Shown here in pieces: positions 1 through 8,479 of a DNA stretch of 53,607 nucleotides. The notes beneath the pieces were generated by a model. The model saw only the letters and a list, made by a program, of their open reading frames with translations. It searched no databases and was not told where the DNA came from. The position numbers and the translations under genes were made by a program. Position 1 is the stretch's first letter, and each line of letters begins with the position of its first letter. This DNA is from an uncultured Saprospirales bacterium (lineage in GTDB: Bacteria > Bacteroidota > Bacteroidia > Chitinophagales > Saprospiraceae): the NCBI GenBank assembly GCA_937864265.1, contig CALMIR010000125.1, forward strand, positions 1 through 53,607. Direction: 5' to 3'.

Positions 1-53
1 CCCTCCCGATCCATGATCGGGACAGGTATTCTAACCAACTGAACTACCAGACC
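1..53 (-). tRNA. 5' part of a tRNA (Asp-like body), cut by window start, with abnormal anticodon arm
   Basis: Read on the minus strand from 53, the sequence has a normal 7-nt acceptor strand (GGTCTGG), TA, a D stem GTTC pairing with GAAT, and the D loop AGTTGGTTA, closely resembling bacterial tRNA-Asp. The next bases should form a 5-bp anticodon stem with a 7-nt loop. Instead, positions 4-22 form a perfect 8-bp palindrome (TCCCGATC, loop ATG, GATCGGGA). No placement gives a standard stem with U33, so I cannot assign an anticodon. The T arm and 3' acceptor lie outside the window. A good promoter lies upstream, so it may be transcribed. It could be a tRNA gene interrupted by a short palindromic repeat, or a pseudogene. 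Confidence 0.5.
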
Positions 54-89
54 AATTTCTAAAAACACCCTTTCGTATTTTAGCGAGTG

Positions 90-120
90 CAAAAATAAGG
101 TGATTTTCAATACTGCGCAA
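90..120 (-). promoter_or_regulatory. Bacteroidota-type promoter for the tRNA
   Basis: On the minus strand, TTG (120-118) is followed after exactly 20 nt by TATTTTTG (97-90), a perfect match to the Bacteroidota primary sigma consensus TTG-N17-21-TAnnTTTG. Transcription would start near 83, about 30 nt before the tRNA 5' end at 53. Confidence 0.55.
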
Positions 121-180
121 TAGGAGGTAAAAAAAAATTAAAAAAAAATTACCCTTTCGGAATTACTGGTGCCAGATTGC

Positions 181-188
181 TAATTTTG
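181..188 (+). promoter_or_regulatory. Candidate -7 box upstream of accA
   Basis: TAATTTTG at 181-188 matches TAnnTTTG, but I see no clear TTG at the proper distance upstream. It would give an accA leader of roughly 140 nt. The rest of the interval 54-336 holds two A-rich runs (about 130-152) and no recognisable riboswitch or small gene. Confidence 0.3.
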
Positions 189-336
189 CTGGGGCAAATG
201 AGTCGCAGCAAATCCCAAAGACTGAAACCTAACATTACTAACCCCTGGAAGCTGACGCTGTGGATAGGCCGGAAAGCTTTTTTCCTCGCCCAAACAACGG
301 TATCCGCTTCTAACCGGGATTAAAACCACGTTAGTT

Positions 337-1332
337 ATGGTTTTTCTGGATTTTGAACAACCCCTGGAGAGTCTTTACGAACAACTTGAGAAAATCCAAC
401 AGGTCGGCCAAGAAGGCGATGTGGACGTCAGTGTGATGGTACGCGAGTTGGAAAATAAGATCAAGAACAAGCGCAAAGAAATCTACAGCAACCTCACAGG
501 CTGGCAAAAGGTGCAACTTTCCCGACACCCGGAGCGCCCCTATACTTTGTTCTACATCAAGCAGATGTGCCGCAAATTCACCGAGCTGCACGGCGACCGC
601 TATTTCAAAGACGATAAGGCTATTGTGGGTGGACTGGCCTCTTTGGACGGACAGACCATCGTCATCATCGGGCACCAGAAAGGAATCAACACCAAAATGC
701 GGCAATACCGCAACTTTGGCATGGCCAACCCCGAGGGCTACCGCAAGGCGCTGCGTCTGATGAAGCTGGCGGAGCGATTTGGATTTCCGGTAGTGACCTT
801 GATTGACACGCCCGGTGCTTTTCCGGGCATGGAAGCCGAAGAAAGGGGGCAGGCAGAAGCTATTGCGCGCAATTTGTTGGAAATGGCTCAATTGAGGGTG
901 CCTATTGTTTGTGCGGTCATTGGCGAAGGCGCCTCTGGTGGTGCTATTGGCATTGGCTTGGGGGATCGGGTGTATATGTTAGAAAACACCTGGTATTCGG
1001 TCATTTCTCCCGAGTCCTGTTCTTCCATCTTGTGGCGCAGTTGGGATTTTAAAGAACAGGCCGCCGAAGCCCTAAAGCTGACTGCCGATCACATGTTTGA
1101 ATTCGGTCTGATTGATGGCATCATCAAAGAACCCCTGGGAGGAGCACATACGGCGCCCGAAGAAATGGCCAAAATACTCAAAAAGCAGATCAAAAAGGCG
1201 ATAGCGGAAATACAGGAATTGACGATTGACGAGATGATTGAAACGCGGATCAATAAATACGCCTCAATGGGCGTTTATGACGTGGTCGAACCCTTAAAGG
1301 AAGAAGAAAGCGACAAAAAAGTAAAAGCATGA
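337..1332 (+). CDS. accA: Acetyl-CoA carboxylase carboxyltransferase subunit alpha
   Basis: This is the alpha subunit of the carboxyltransferase half of acetyl-CoA carboxylase. With AccD it moves the carboxyl group from biotin on AccB to acetyl-CoA, the first committed step of fatty acid synthesis, in the cytoplasm. The 331-residue length fits the family (E. coli about 319). An N-terminal helical part (about 1-60) is followed by the crotonase-fold domain with the motifs TPGAFPG (about 158-164) and GEGASGGA (about 197-204), the oxyanion and CoA-binding glycine regions. The start gives [10 protein letters not shown], as expected for AccA. The stop overlaps the next start (ATGA at 1329-1332), so translation is probably coupled. 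accD and accBC are not in the window. Confidence 0.97.
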   Translation: MVFLDFEQPLESLYEQLEKIQQVGQEGDVDVSVMVRELENKIKNKRKEIYSNLTGWQKVQLSRHPERPYTLFYIKQMCRKFTELHGDRYFKDDKAIVGGLASLDGQTIVIIGHQKGINTKMRQYRNFGMANPEGYRKALRLMKLAERFGFPVVTLIDTPGAFPGMEAEERGQAEAIARNLLEMAQLRVPIVCAVIGEGASGGAIGIGLGDRVYMLENTWYSVISPESCSSILWRSWDFKEQAAEALKLTADHMFEFGLIDGIIKEPLGGAHTAPEEMAKILKKQIKKAIAEIQELTIDEMIETRINKYASMGVYDVVEPLKEEESDKKVKA

Positions 1333-1886
1333 GTTGGATCCAACGCATCCGCCTACTGATTCATCAAAACAGTCTTAAAAGCGCTATTGCGCGTAATCAG
1401 CAGTTGAAACACAAAAGCAGTATCAGCCTGAAAGCCGCCAACACCGTGGGCATTTTATTCGATGCCACGGAATTGAAAGACCGAGACATCGTGCTTGCTT
1501 TTGCCAAAAAAATCAAGCAGGAAGGGAAAAACGTCAAATTACTGGCCTACCTGGACGATTTTGCGGAAAGCGATAGTTATCCTTTCAGAATCTATTCCAA
1601 AAAGAATCTGGACTGGTTTTTTCGACCGAAAGGGGATGAAATAAACGCTTTTACCCAGGAACCTTTTGACCTGCTGCTCTACTTCCATCCTTTGCCCAAC
1701 CCGCATGCCGAGTATATCATGACCCTAAGCAAAGCAACGTTTAAAGTGGGGCCGGTGTCCAAAAATACCCATGCCTACGACCTGATGATTGATGCTGGAT
1801 CAAAACCGGAACTCAGCCAGTTTATCAAGCAAGCGGAACTACTTTTGGAAAAAATGAATCCTACAAATACAATTGCCCATGTTTAA
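1329..1886 (+). CDS. DUF6913-type protein of unknown function
   Basis: A 185-residue soluble, basic protein without a signal peptide. It resembles the small Bacteroidota family DUF6913, which I recall lying next to dapA in related genomes. The visible pattern is a basic N-terminal helix (about 1-40) followed by an alpha/beta part that starts with [10 protein letters not shown] (about 38) and contains [18 protein letters not shown] (about 114-131). No catalytic motif is evident. It overlaps accA by 4 nt and dapA by 8 nt, so it is translated within the same unit. The function is unknown. Context suggests a role tied to cell-envelope precursor or lipid supply, but this is only inference. Confidence 0.75.
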   Translation: MSWIQRIRLLIHQNSLKSAIARNQQLKHKSSISLKAANTVGILFDATELKDRDIVLAFAKKIKQEGKNVKLLAYLDDFAESDSYPFRIYSKKNLDWFFRPKGDEINAFTQEPFDLLLYFHPLPNPHAEYIMTLSKATFKVGPVSKNTHAYDLMIDAGSKPELSQFIKQAELLLEKMNPTNTIAHV

Positions 1887-2763
1887 TGGAACCGGTGTGG
1901 CCCTAATCACGCCCTTCAATCATAAAGCCATCGATTACCCCACACTTGGCACACTAATTGATTTTGTCATTGAAGGTGGGGTCGATTTTATCGTTTCCCT
2001 GGGAACAACGGGCGAGGCCATTACACTTAGCGCGCAGGAATGCCGTGAGGTATTGGATTTTACCATCGAAAAAACAGCCGGGAGAGTCCCCATCGTGGCC
2101 GGTTTTTTTGGCAGCAATTATACGGAAAAACTCACAGGAGCACTTCGCCAATATAATTTCGACGGAGTGGCTGCGATCATGTCCAGCAGCCCGGCTTACA
2201 GCAAACCCTCTCAGGAAGGCATTTTTCAACATTATATGGCTGTTGCCGAAGCCAGCCCCGTACCAGTCATCATTTATAATGTACCCAGCCGAACGGGTTC
2301 AAATGTATTGCCCGATACCGTGTTGCGCTTGGCTGAAGCAGGTGGCGATCGTTTTATAGCTGTCAAAGAAGCATCCGGGAATATCACTCAGGCCATGCAA
2401 ATATTGAAATACAAACCGGAAAGCTTGCAGGTTTGGTCGGGCGATGACCCGCTGACCTTAGCCATTTGCGCCCTGGGCGGTACGGGCGTTATTTCGGTCA
2501 TAGCCAATGCTTTTCCCAAAGCATTTTCAGATATGGTAAGGGCAGCTTGTCGAGGCGATTTGGTAACCGCTCGTGGTTTGAACGATTTATTACTGGACAT
2601 TCATCCTTGGCTGTATGTGGACGGCAACCCCTGTGGCATCAAAGCTGCAATGGAAATCTTAGGCTTGTGTCGGGCAGAAGTGCGCATTCCGCTTACCGAA
2701 GTTTCCCGAAAAACCTATCAGGCATTGGAACAGGAATTGGCCAAAATACAAGCTCCTGCTTAG
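1879..2763 (+). CDS. dapA: 4-hydroxy-tetrahydrodipicolinate synthase
   Basis: Condenses pyruvate with aspartate semialdehyde at the start of the diaminopimelate/lysine branch, feeding peptidoglycan synthesis. The TIM-barrel protein of about 294 residues has the expected active site: GTTGE (Thr43-Thr44), Tyr133 in YNVPSRTG with Arg138, and the Schiff-base Lys163 in AVKEASGN. I chose ATG at 1879 ([13 protein letters not shown]), which matches the family N terminus. A TTG two codons upstream is possible. The start overlaps the end of the preceding gene by 8 nt, so accA, the DUF6913 gene and dapA form one operon. The gene ends 2 bp from a convergent gene with no room for a separate terminator. 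Confidence 0.96.
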   Translation: MFNGTGVALITPFNHKAIDYPTLGTLIDFVIEGGVDFIVSLGTTGEAITLSAQECREVLDFTIEKTAGRVPIVAGFFGSNYTEKLTGALRQYNFDGVAAIMSSSPAYSKPSQEGIFQHYMAVAEASPVPVIIYNVPSRTGSNVLPDTVLRLAEAGGDRFIAVKEASGNITQAMQILKYKPESLQVWSGDDPLTLAICALGGTGVISVIANAFPKAFSDMVRAACRGDLVTARGLNDLLLDIHPWLYVDGNPCGIKAAMEILGLCRAEVRIPLTEVSRKTYQALEQELAKIQAPA

Positions 2764-2765
2764 CC

Positions 2766-3980
2766 CTATTTTCCCTTAATCCGCTCAATCAATTCTTGAA
2801 AAGCACCTTCTGCATCGTCGGGCGGCCCGGCATGGCCTTCCTGCGCATGGATGACCCCATTTTCTTCTTTTAGGTGAAATGAAAAAATATAATCCGTGGG
2901 CTTATCAAAGCGCTCGCCGATAGAACCATAGCGCAAGTCATTCATTTGCAGCGTCCCATCTGGCAGCACCATCACCGACCAGTATTCATCGGAAAACCAA
3001 CGCAATATCTTAACGGTACGGTCGTCGGCGTAAAGTGCCAGCAATTCGTGGTTTTTAGGGATCGTATTGAACTGGAGTATTCTTGGTTCTTTGTCCAGCA
3101 GTGAGTACATGCCGTGGTAATATGCGGTATCTCCTTCTGCCACACCTTGCCAAAGGATGTTGTTTAAAATGAGCGGGGTGGTCATATAGCGTTCATAGGC
3201 GATACCTTCCCTTTGCAGCGATTGCTCAAAAATGCGGTTAACCCGAAATTTATTGTAAAAGCAAAACAGCATATACGCCGAACTGATACCAATGCCGATA
3301 TAATTGACCAGTGTGCGACTGCGCTTGCCCCGCGTCATGATGGAAGCAATAATCACACAAATCAAAAAAGGCAGGGTATAAAATGGATCGGCAACGGAGA
3401 TGTTATTAAACGCCACACGGTAGTCCCAAAAAGGCTGAAAAAGTTGGGTGCCAAAGGTGGTACAGGCATCCAGCAAGGGATGTGTCAAAATGGCCCAGAA
3501 CAAGAGCCAAGACCAGGATCGCCAGCCTAAAGGTTCGCTTTTGCTGGGGTGTCGCCTGATTTTCTCGCGCAACCATACCACTAAGGGCAAAATCAAGATA
3601 CTGCCACTGACCACCAAGCCGATTTTCCCGACATCCCAGGGTGGAATGGGCATGAATATGGCCCCTAAGAAAGTCAATGCGAATAAGAAAAGCCCCGTCA
3701 AACCCATCGTTCGCCAAAAAACGCTGTTTTCCGAGCCATACAGGCGGTGTACCAAGTACCCCAAAGCAATCGGCGCCACAAAAGCAAAGGTGAAGGAATG
3801 GGTAATGGCTCGGTGAAAAGCCAGCGCACTAATGTCATCAGTAACGGCGTTGGCAATGACATCCAAATCGGGTATGGTGCCTCCAATGGCGCCCCATAGC
3901 ATCGCTCTATTGCCCGCTTTTTTACCTAAAACAACTTCTCCTACCGCAGCACCCAGGGTGATTTGTGTAATGGAATCCAT
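2766..3980 (-). CDS. Membrane-bound metal-dependent hydrolase (YdjM/DUF457 family)
   Basis: A 404-residue inner-membrane protein. The N terminus MDSITQITLGAAVGE with GTIPDLDVIAN (about 33-43) and FHRAITHSF (about 54-62) is characteristic of the YdjM/YbcI family of predicted membrane metal-dependent hydrolases, whose conserved Asp and His residues probably bind metal. A second histidine motif, THPLLDACTTFGTQLF, follows at about 165-180. Several hydrophobic segments span roughly residues 64-240. The C-terminal 150 residues are soluble (about 250-404) and probably periplasmic. The physiological substrate is unknown in the family. It is a single gene convergent with dapA, and the preceding intergenic region (3981-4138) holds nothing I recognise. 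Confidence 0.85.
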   Translation of the reverse strand: MDSITQITLGAAVGEVVLGKKAGNRAMLWGAIGGTIPDLDVIANAVTDDISALAFHRAITHSFTFAFVAPIALGYLVHRLYGSENSVFWRTMGLTGLFLFALTFLGAIFMPIPPWDVGKIGLVVSGSILILPLVVWLREKIRRHPSKSEPLGWRSWSWLLFWAILTHPLLDACTTFGTQLFQPFWDYRVAFNNISVADPFYTLPFLICVIIASIMTRGKRSRTLVNYIGIGISSAYMLFCFYNKFRVNRIFEQSLQREGIAYERYMTTPLILNNILWQGVAEGDTAYYHGMYSLLDKEPRILQFNTIPKNHELLALYADDRTVKILRWFSDEYWSVMVLPDGTLQMNDLRYGSIGERFDKPTDYIFSFHLKEENGVIHAQEGHAGPPDDAEGAFQELIERIKGK

Positions 3981-4138
3981 GATGCGTTTTTAGCTGGGGT
4001 AAATGTACGCGGGTTTGCCGGGAAAAGGTGCATTTTATGGAAAAGATGCGATAGACCTCGTAGAATATTTCTCCTGCCCGCAACGGCATGCGTTGGAAGC
4101 CCTTTTATGATGCCCGATTGCCCAAATGCCAGATATGG

Positions 4139-5329
4139 TCACACCCAACTCATTGGCGCAAACTCCCCGCGTAAAATCAAGCTCGCATCCGCATTCAACC
4201 ATTTTTCCAAAATGGTGGCATAGACTTGCCGGAAATCCACCTGATACAAGAGGTCGCCATTATCCAGGGTCATCAAATCAGGTGCGGTATTATATGAGCC
4301 AGCTTTTTTCAAGCTGCCGCCCATCAAAAATACATTATTGGCGGTGCCGTGGTCGGTGCCGCCGCTGGCGTTTTGCTGCACCCTGCGGCCAAATTCCGAG
4401 AAGGTGAGGATGAGCGTATCTTGAAAAAGGTTGTTCTTTTTCAGGTCTTGCACAAAAGCGCTGAGGCCTTCCGCATATTGTTGTAAAAGCCTGTCCTGCC
4501 GCCCACGCTGATTGGCATGCGTATCGAAACCGCCCAGGCTGACATAATACACTTTGATATCGGAATCGGCGGTGATGAGCTCCGCCATTTGCTTGAGGTC
4601 GCGGCCAAAAGGGGTATTGGGATAGCTGACCGAAGAAGCATACACTTTGGACTGATCCAGGAGATACTGAGCAGAATACTGGGTATCGATCAGCACTTTA
4701 TATAGATAGGCGACATGGTCGTCGTGATCGGCTTCGTGTTGGCGCTGGCTGAGCGATGTTAAAAATGGGTTATCCACACTGCGCTTCATCTTTTTGGGGT
4801 CGCTCATGGCAAAACCATTGCGTTGCTCTCCTTTCACCGCCATGCTCAGTTGATCGCTGAATTCCAGGAGATGGTAGGGCTTTTCGCAGGCCAGGCAATC
4901 GCTGTCCAGGTAGCGTCCCAGCCAGCCGCTCGACCAATACTCGCTGCTGCCACTGCCACTTTGCCAGATGTCCATGGAGCGAAAGTGGGAGCGGTCGGGG
5001 TTGGGATAGCCCACGCTGTTGATGAGGCACATTTCCCCCTGATCGTACAAATGCCGGATGGAGGCCATCGCCGGGTTAAGCCCCAATTCGCCATTTAAGT
5101 CCAGCACTTCCATGGCGGGCACAGCCAGGCGAGGTCGGTTTTGGTAGTACAAATCGTTGCGGAAGGGGATGAGGGTGTTTAAGCCGTCATTGCCCCCCGA
5201 TAGTTGGATCACCACCAATATTTTTTCCGTGCGGCTGCCCTTTCCACCAGGCAGCGCATGCAAAAAGGTGGGTACCAATAAACTGCTGGAAGCCAGGGCG
5301 CTATTTTTTAAAAAATTCCTTCTGTTCAT
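4139..5329 (-). CDS. DUF1501 family exported protein
   Basis: A 396-residue DUF1501 protein, distantly related to the alkaline phosphatase/sulfatase superfamily but without a proven activity. I place the start at the ATG at 5329, giving MNRRNFLKNSALASSSLLVP, a twin-arginine-like export signal. The upstream extension would run into the DUF1800 gene. Typical DUF1501 motifs are QLSGGNDGLNTLIPF (about 41-55), the histidine-bearing GGFDTHANQ (about 266-274), TFSEFGRRV (about 307-315) and GGTDHGTANNVFLMGG (about 320-335), which likely hold metal-binding Asp/His residues. It lies 10 bp downstream of a DUF1800 gene, a pairing found across Bacteroidota, Planctomycetes and Proteobacteria, so the two probably act together in the periplasm. 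Confidence 0.88.
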   Translation of the reverse strand: MNRRNFLKNSALASSSLLVPTFLHALPGGKGSRTEKILVVIQLSGGNDGLNTLIPFRNDLYYQNRPRLAVPAMEVLDLNGELGLNPAMASIRHLYDQGEMCLINSVGYPNPDRSHFRSMDIWQSGSGSSEYWSSGWLGRYLDSDCLACEKPYHLLEFSDQLSMAVKGEQRNGFAMSDPKKMKRSVDNPFLTSLSQRQHEADHDDHVAYLYKVLIDTQYSAQYLLDQSKVYASSVSYPNTPFGRDLKQMAELITADSDIKVYYVSLGGFDTHANQRGRQDRLLQQYAEGLSAFVQDLKKNNLFQDTLILTFSEFGRRVQQNASGGTDHGTANNVFLMGGSLKKAGSYNTAPDLMTLDNGDLLYQVDFRQVYATILEKWLNADASLILRGEFAPMSWV

Positions 5330-5339
5330 GTTTTGGATT

Positions 5340-6704
5340 TTAACACATTTGAAATTCGGGTAGGCTACAAAGTTGCATGACACTCAATTTGATGAAATCA
5401 TCTCCTGAAAGTCGTTGGTTTTTTTGTGCCAGTTCCTTCAAAAAGACTGGGGATTTTTGCAGCAATACTTCAGCCAGTAAATCGAATTGTTCCAACTGGC
5501 TTTTGCCCTGGCACAACTGATAAAAAGACGCCAAATTGACGCTTACATCCAATTGGTTCATGGCCAGCTTCGTCGTTTCCGGCTCCTCCTTCAAGTCGAA
5601 AGCTATATCCGCTACTTTGAAAAACAATCCGGCCAGATTAAGCCGCAACATCAGGGTGCTGTTGTCGATCCAGGTGCGGCTGCCCGGCCAGCCTGCCACA
5701 TTGGGTGGATTGAACAACACCTGCCCCAAGGCCCTTTCGAGAAACAAAATGGAATGATTTTGCGGAAACTGCATATCCATCGAGCGGATCATGCCAGCTA
5801 GGAGTTCTACAGGGCTTTTGATTTTCACGCCGAGGTTGGCCGGAGCATAGAACCAGTCACTTTCAAAAATATAGCGCATCAATTGCCCGATGTGGTAATC
5901 TGATTCGTAAAAACGGCGGCTCAAGTCGGCTACGATGTCTTCATCCACCTTTTCATTGACAAAGTAGCGGTATATTCTGCGGACGATAAAAGCGGCTGTT
6001 TGTTTTTGCTCCAGCAAAATATCGATGATGTCGGTGCCGTTGAAAGCGCCTGTTTTGCCCATAAAGGTTTTGCGCCCATCGTCGTGCTGACGGCTGCGGA
6101 ACACGTATTCTCCCTGCAGATTACTCGACCAGCCGGTAAATGCACGGGCGGCCTCTTTGATGTCGTTTTCGGAATAATGCCCTCGGCCAATGGTGAACAG
6201 CTCCATCAGTTCGCGGGCAAAATTTTCGTTGGGCTGTTCTTTTTTATTTTGCTGATTGTTCAGGTAACGGATCATGGAAGGATCGCGGGCGATGCCCAAT
6301 AGCAGCTCGCGGAACGAGCCCAGCGCATGCTGTCGCAACACATTTAGCTGCTGCACAGCCATACGCCCCGTATTGGATTTGCAGGCAAAATGCCCGTGCC
6401 AAAACAGGGTCATCCGTTCCAGTAGAGGGTTTTCGCTACTCGCCATTCGCCTGACCCAGTCGGCATTCACCGCCCAGAGGCGTTCTTGGTTGAGCTTGCG
6501 GGCGGCCTGTTTTTCCTCTTCGCTGAGCATTTTAACCCCTTCTTCCGATACTATTTCTGGTAAAATGAGCGGGGATGCAGTTTGTCCAACTTTTGAAAAC
6601 AGCTCGTCCACGGCTGCTGCCAGCGTTTGCTCTTTCAAAGTCGGCCACTCAGCTGGAGCAAGGCCAAATCCGGCACGTCCAAATAAATGCTTGATTTTTT
6701 CCAT
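5340..6704 (-). CDS. DUF1800 family protein
   Basis: A 454-residue member of DUF1800, typically an exported or cell-surface protein encoded beside DUF1501 genes. The start MEKIKHLFGRAGFGLAPAEW carries the family opening HLFGRAGFG. Other hallmarks are ERMTLFWHGHF (about 93-103), NENFARELMELFTIGRGHY (about 155-173) and PPNVAGWPGSRTWI (about 340-353). No signal peptide is obvious, so export may depend on its DUF1501 partner or not occur. The biochemical function is unknown. It forms a two-gene operon with the DUF1501 gene at 4139-5329, and a 144-bp gap separates it from the upstream esterase gene on the same strand. Confidence 0.88.
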   Translation of the reverse strand: MEKIKHLFGRAGFGLAPAEWPTLKEQTLAAAVDELFSKVGQTASPLILPEIVSEEGVKMLSEEEKQAARKLNQERLWAVNADWVRRMASSENPLLERMTLFWHGHFACKSNTGRMAVQQLNVLRQHALGSFRELLLGIARDPSMIRYLNNQQNKKEQPNENFARELMELFTIGRGHYSENDIKEAARAFTGWSSNLQGEYVFRSRQHDDGRKTFMGKTGAFNGTDIIDILLEQKQTAAFIVRRIYRYFVNEKVDEDIVADLSRRFYESDYHIGQLMRYIFESDWFYAPANLGVKIKSPVELLAGMIRSMDMQFPQNHSILFLERALGQVLFNPPNVAGWPGSRTWIDNSTLMLRLNLAGLFFKVADIAFDLKEEPETTKLAMNQLDVSVNLASFYQLCQGKSQLEQFDLLAEVLLQKSPVFLKELAQKNQRLSGDDFIKLSVMQLCSLPEFQMC

Positions 6705-6848
6705 ATAAAGAAGGATAAAGGTTTTGGCTGTGTCAGCAGTTGTTGGACGCGCCTTTGTCGGCTTGGTTTAATGGATTCTCCTAAAAAAACATTCATTGGC
6801 AATGTCTTTGGCAACGGATCACAAACATTATCAGCGACCTCAAAAACC

Positions 6849-8270
6849 TTATTGCACCACAATTTTCAACACCTCCCTTTTTCCATCGGGCAACTCTATC
6901 AATAAGAAGTATATGCCAGCACTTTCATCAATGCGTAGCCGCCCGGGAACTTCTTGATGCACCGATGCAGGTTGCCCCATCAAGTTGTAGGCACTGATCA
7001 AACGGGCATCTTCCGGCTCAAGCTGTAAATAAGTACCGGAAACCGGCACAGGATATATGCGTGTTTTCGTATTTTGAATTGGCTCGGTAGCATCTACCAG
7101 GCAGTTATACAAGGGCATATTGATAGGCGGCAGCGGATCATGAGCTGCTTGCAATATTGCCGGATTGGATAAAATGGCGCAATCTGGATTATTCAGATCA
7201 AGCTGCTCCACACGGTGTTCTTGGATGCAGGAATCACAGAGCATGGCATTGTAGGCGAATTGAAGTAATTCGGGCATCCAGGTATCATTTAAAATATTAA
7301 CATCGTGCCCCATATATTCCCCGGTAAAGAGGTAGTAGGAATGCCCGAGGTGGTGCATACGAAGGGCTAATTCGCTGCCACCATGTACTTTTGGGTAGCT
7401 GTTATTGCAGTGGAAGGGGGCATCGTAGCCATAGCAAATGACCGGATCGCAAGTACCCGTTACAAAGAAGGTGGGAATATGCTCGTCTTCGTCAATATGG
7501 GTGGTATCCAGCATAGCCCCCGCTAGATTGAAAACGCCTTTAATGCCTGTTACAGGGCCCAATGTGTCCCATAATGCTTCGTAATTGTTACCTCCGGCTA
7601 AGGCATTGGCTTCGTCTTGGTCGAGAAAAGCGACGTGCTCGGCCAGCCACCCGCCAGCACTATGTCCGCCTACGATAATATTTTCAGGATCAATATGGAA
7701 TTCCGCTGCGTGATCTTGAAGATAGCGGATGGCATTGTGTGCATCAATGGTTGCTACATAAGCTGATTGCCCAAAATCGTTCCAGAAGTTGAGGTTACAA
7801 ATCAAGGACCACACTGGTAGAAATTCACTCAACCATTCTAGGCCATTACAATTGTTGCGCTTGCAAAGGCGATAGTCGATAGTTGCCGCAATGTACCCTC
7901 TTTTAGCTAAATCTTCGGCCATTGCGGCATAGTCGGTTCGATTTCCAGTAATGAAAGCTCCGCCATGTATCAATACAACCAGGGGCCTTTTTTCGCCTGC
8001 CGGCAAATCGGGGTAATAGACATCTAATCCCAGGTTTTCACATTGGTTGGCCCATCCACAGCCCCAGCTGTTATCCCACTCGTCGATAGAGAAAACTTGC
8101 TGGGCATAAAGAACAGTCTCTTTGATGACTGGTATCGGATCGCCATTCCCGTCCAATTGATAGCCTAAAAACAAGCTGTCCGCTTCGTTCTCAGGAGTAC
8201 AGTAATTCTGTGCTTGTAGTGTGGTAGCACATAACAGGCTCAGGCCGAAATAGAGGTAATGATTTTTCAT
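6849..8270 (-). CDS. Secreted alpha/beta-hydrolase (carboxylesterase type) with T9SS sorting domain
   Basis: A 473-residue exported esterase. A signal peptide (about 1-20, ending TLQAQ) precedes an alpha/beta-hydrolase fold with the oxyanion motif HGGAF (about 104), the nucleophile motif GGHSAGG (about 205-211), and a plausible catalytic His in GHDVNI (about 325). The HGG plus GHSAGG pattern points to the BD-FAE/lipase-like carboxylesterases that act on acylated substrates. The last 80 residues (from IYPVPVSGTYLQL) form a type A T9SS C-terminal sorting domain ending in GKREVLKIVVQ, so the enzyme is exported across the outer membrane and anchored or released. It appears to be a single gene with its own promoter. 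The natural substrate cannot be told from sequence. Confidence 0.85.
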   Translation of the reverse strand: MKNHYLYFGLSLLCATTLQAQNYCTPENEADSLFLGYQLDGNGDPIPVIKETVLYAQQVFSIDEWDNSWGCGWANQCENLGLDVYYPDLPAGEKRPLVVLIHGGAFITGNRTDYAAMAEDLAKRGYIAATIDYRLCKRNNCNGLEWLSEFLPVWSLICNLNFWNDFGQSAYVATIDAHNAIRYLQDHAAEFHIDPENIIVGGHSAGGWLAEHVAFLDQDEANALAGGNNYEALWDTLGPVTGIKGVFNLAGAMLDTTHIDEDEHIPTFFVTGTCDPVICYGYDAPFHCNNSYPKVHGGSELALRMHHLGHSYYLFTGEYMGHDVNILNDTWMPELLQFAYNAMLCDSCIQEHRVEQLDLNNPDCAILSNPAILQAAHDPLPPINMPLYNCLVDATEPIQNTKTRIYPVPVSGTYLQLEPEDARLISAYNLMGQPASVHQEVPGRLRIDESAGIYFLLIELPDGKREVLKIVVQ

Positions 8271-8293
8271 AGTTTGATGAATTTGCTTGTCTC

Positions 8294-8301
8294 CAAAAAT
8301 A
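8294..8301 (-). promoter_or_regulatory. Candidate -7 box for the T9SS esterase gene
   Basis: On the minus strand TATTTTTG (8301-8294) fits TAnnTTTG exactly and sits 23 bp before the start codon at 8270, a sensible distance for a short leader. A clear -33 TTG is not visible. Confidence 0.35.
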
Positions 8302-8479
8302 TGGGTGGAAAGCAGCTAATCTCTAATTTTGGAGTTCCTTTTTTGTGAACCTCGCAACATAACGGCTGAAACCCGTGCTATGGATGGTAAAAGAAAATTC
8401 GGGTGAAATGTAGAACTTGGGGTTTCCCTTATTAACATTGCCGTTTAGCCTTATCCGGTGGAAAATCAAAATATACCCG

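Noticed and set aside
189-336. Riboswitch in the accA leader
   Set aside because: I found only a weak GGAAA/TTTCC hairpin and no conserved cobalamin, TPP, SAM or FMN elements.
331-891. 186-residue minus-strand frame opposite accA
   Set aside because: It is an antisense shadow of a strongly conserved gene and has no protein-family features.
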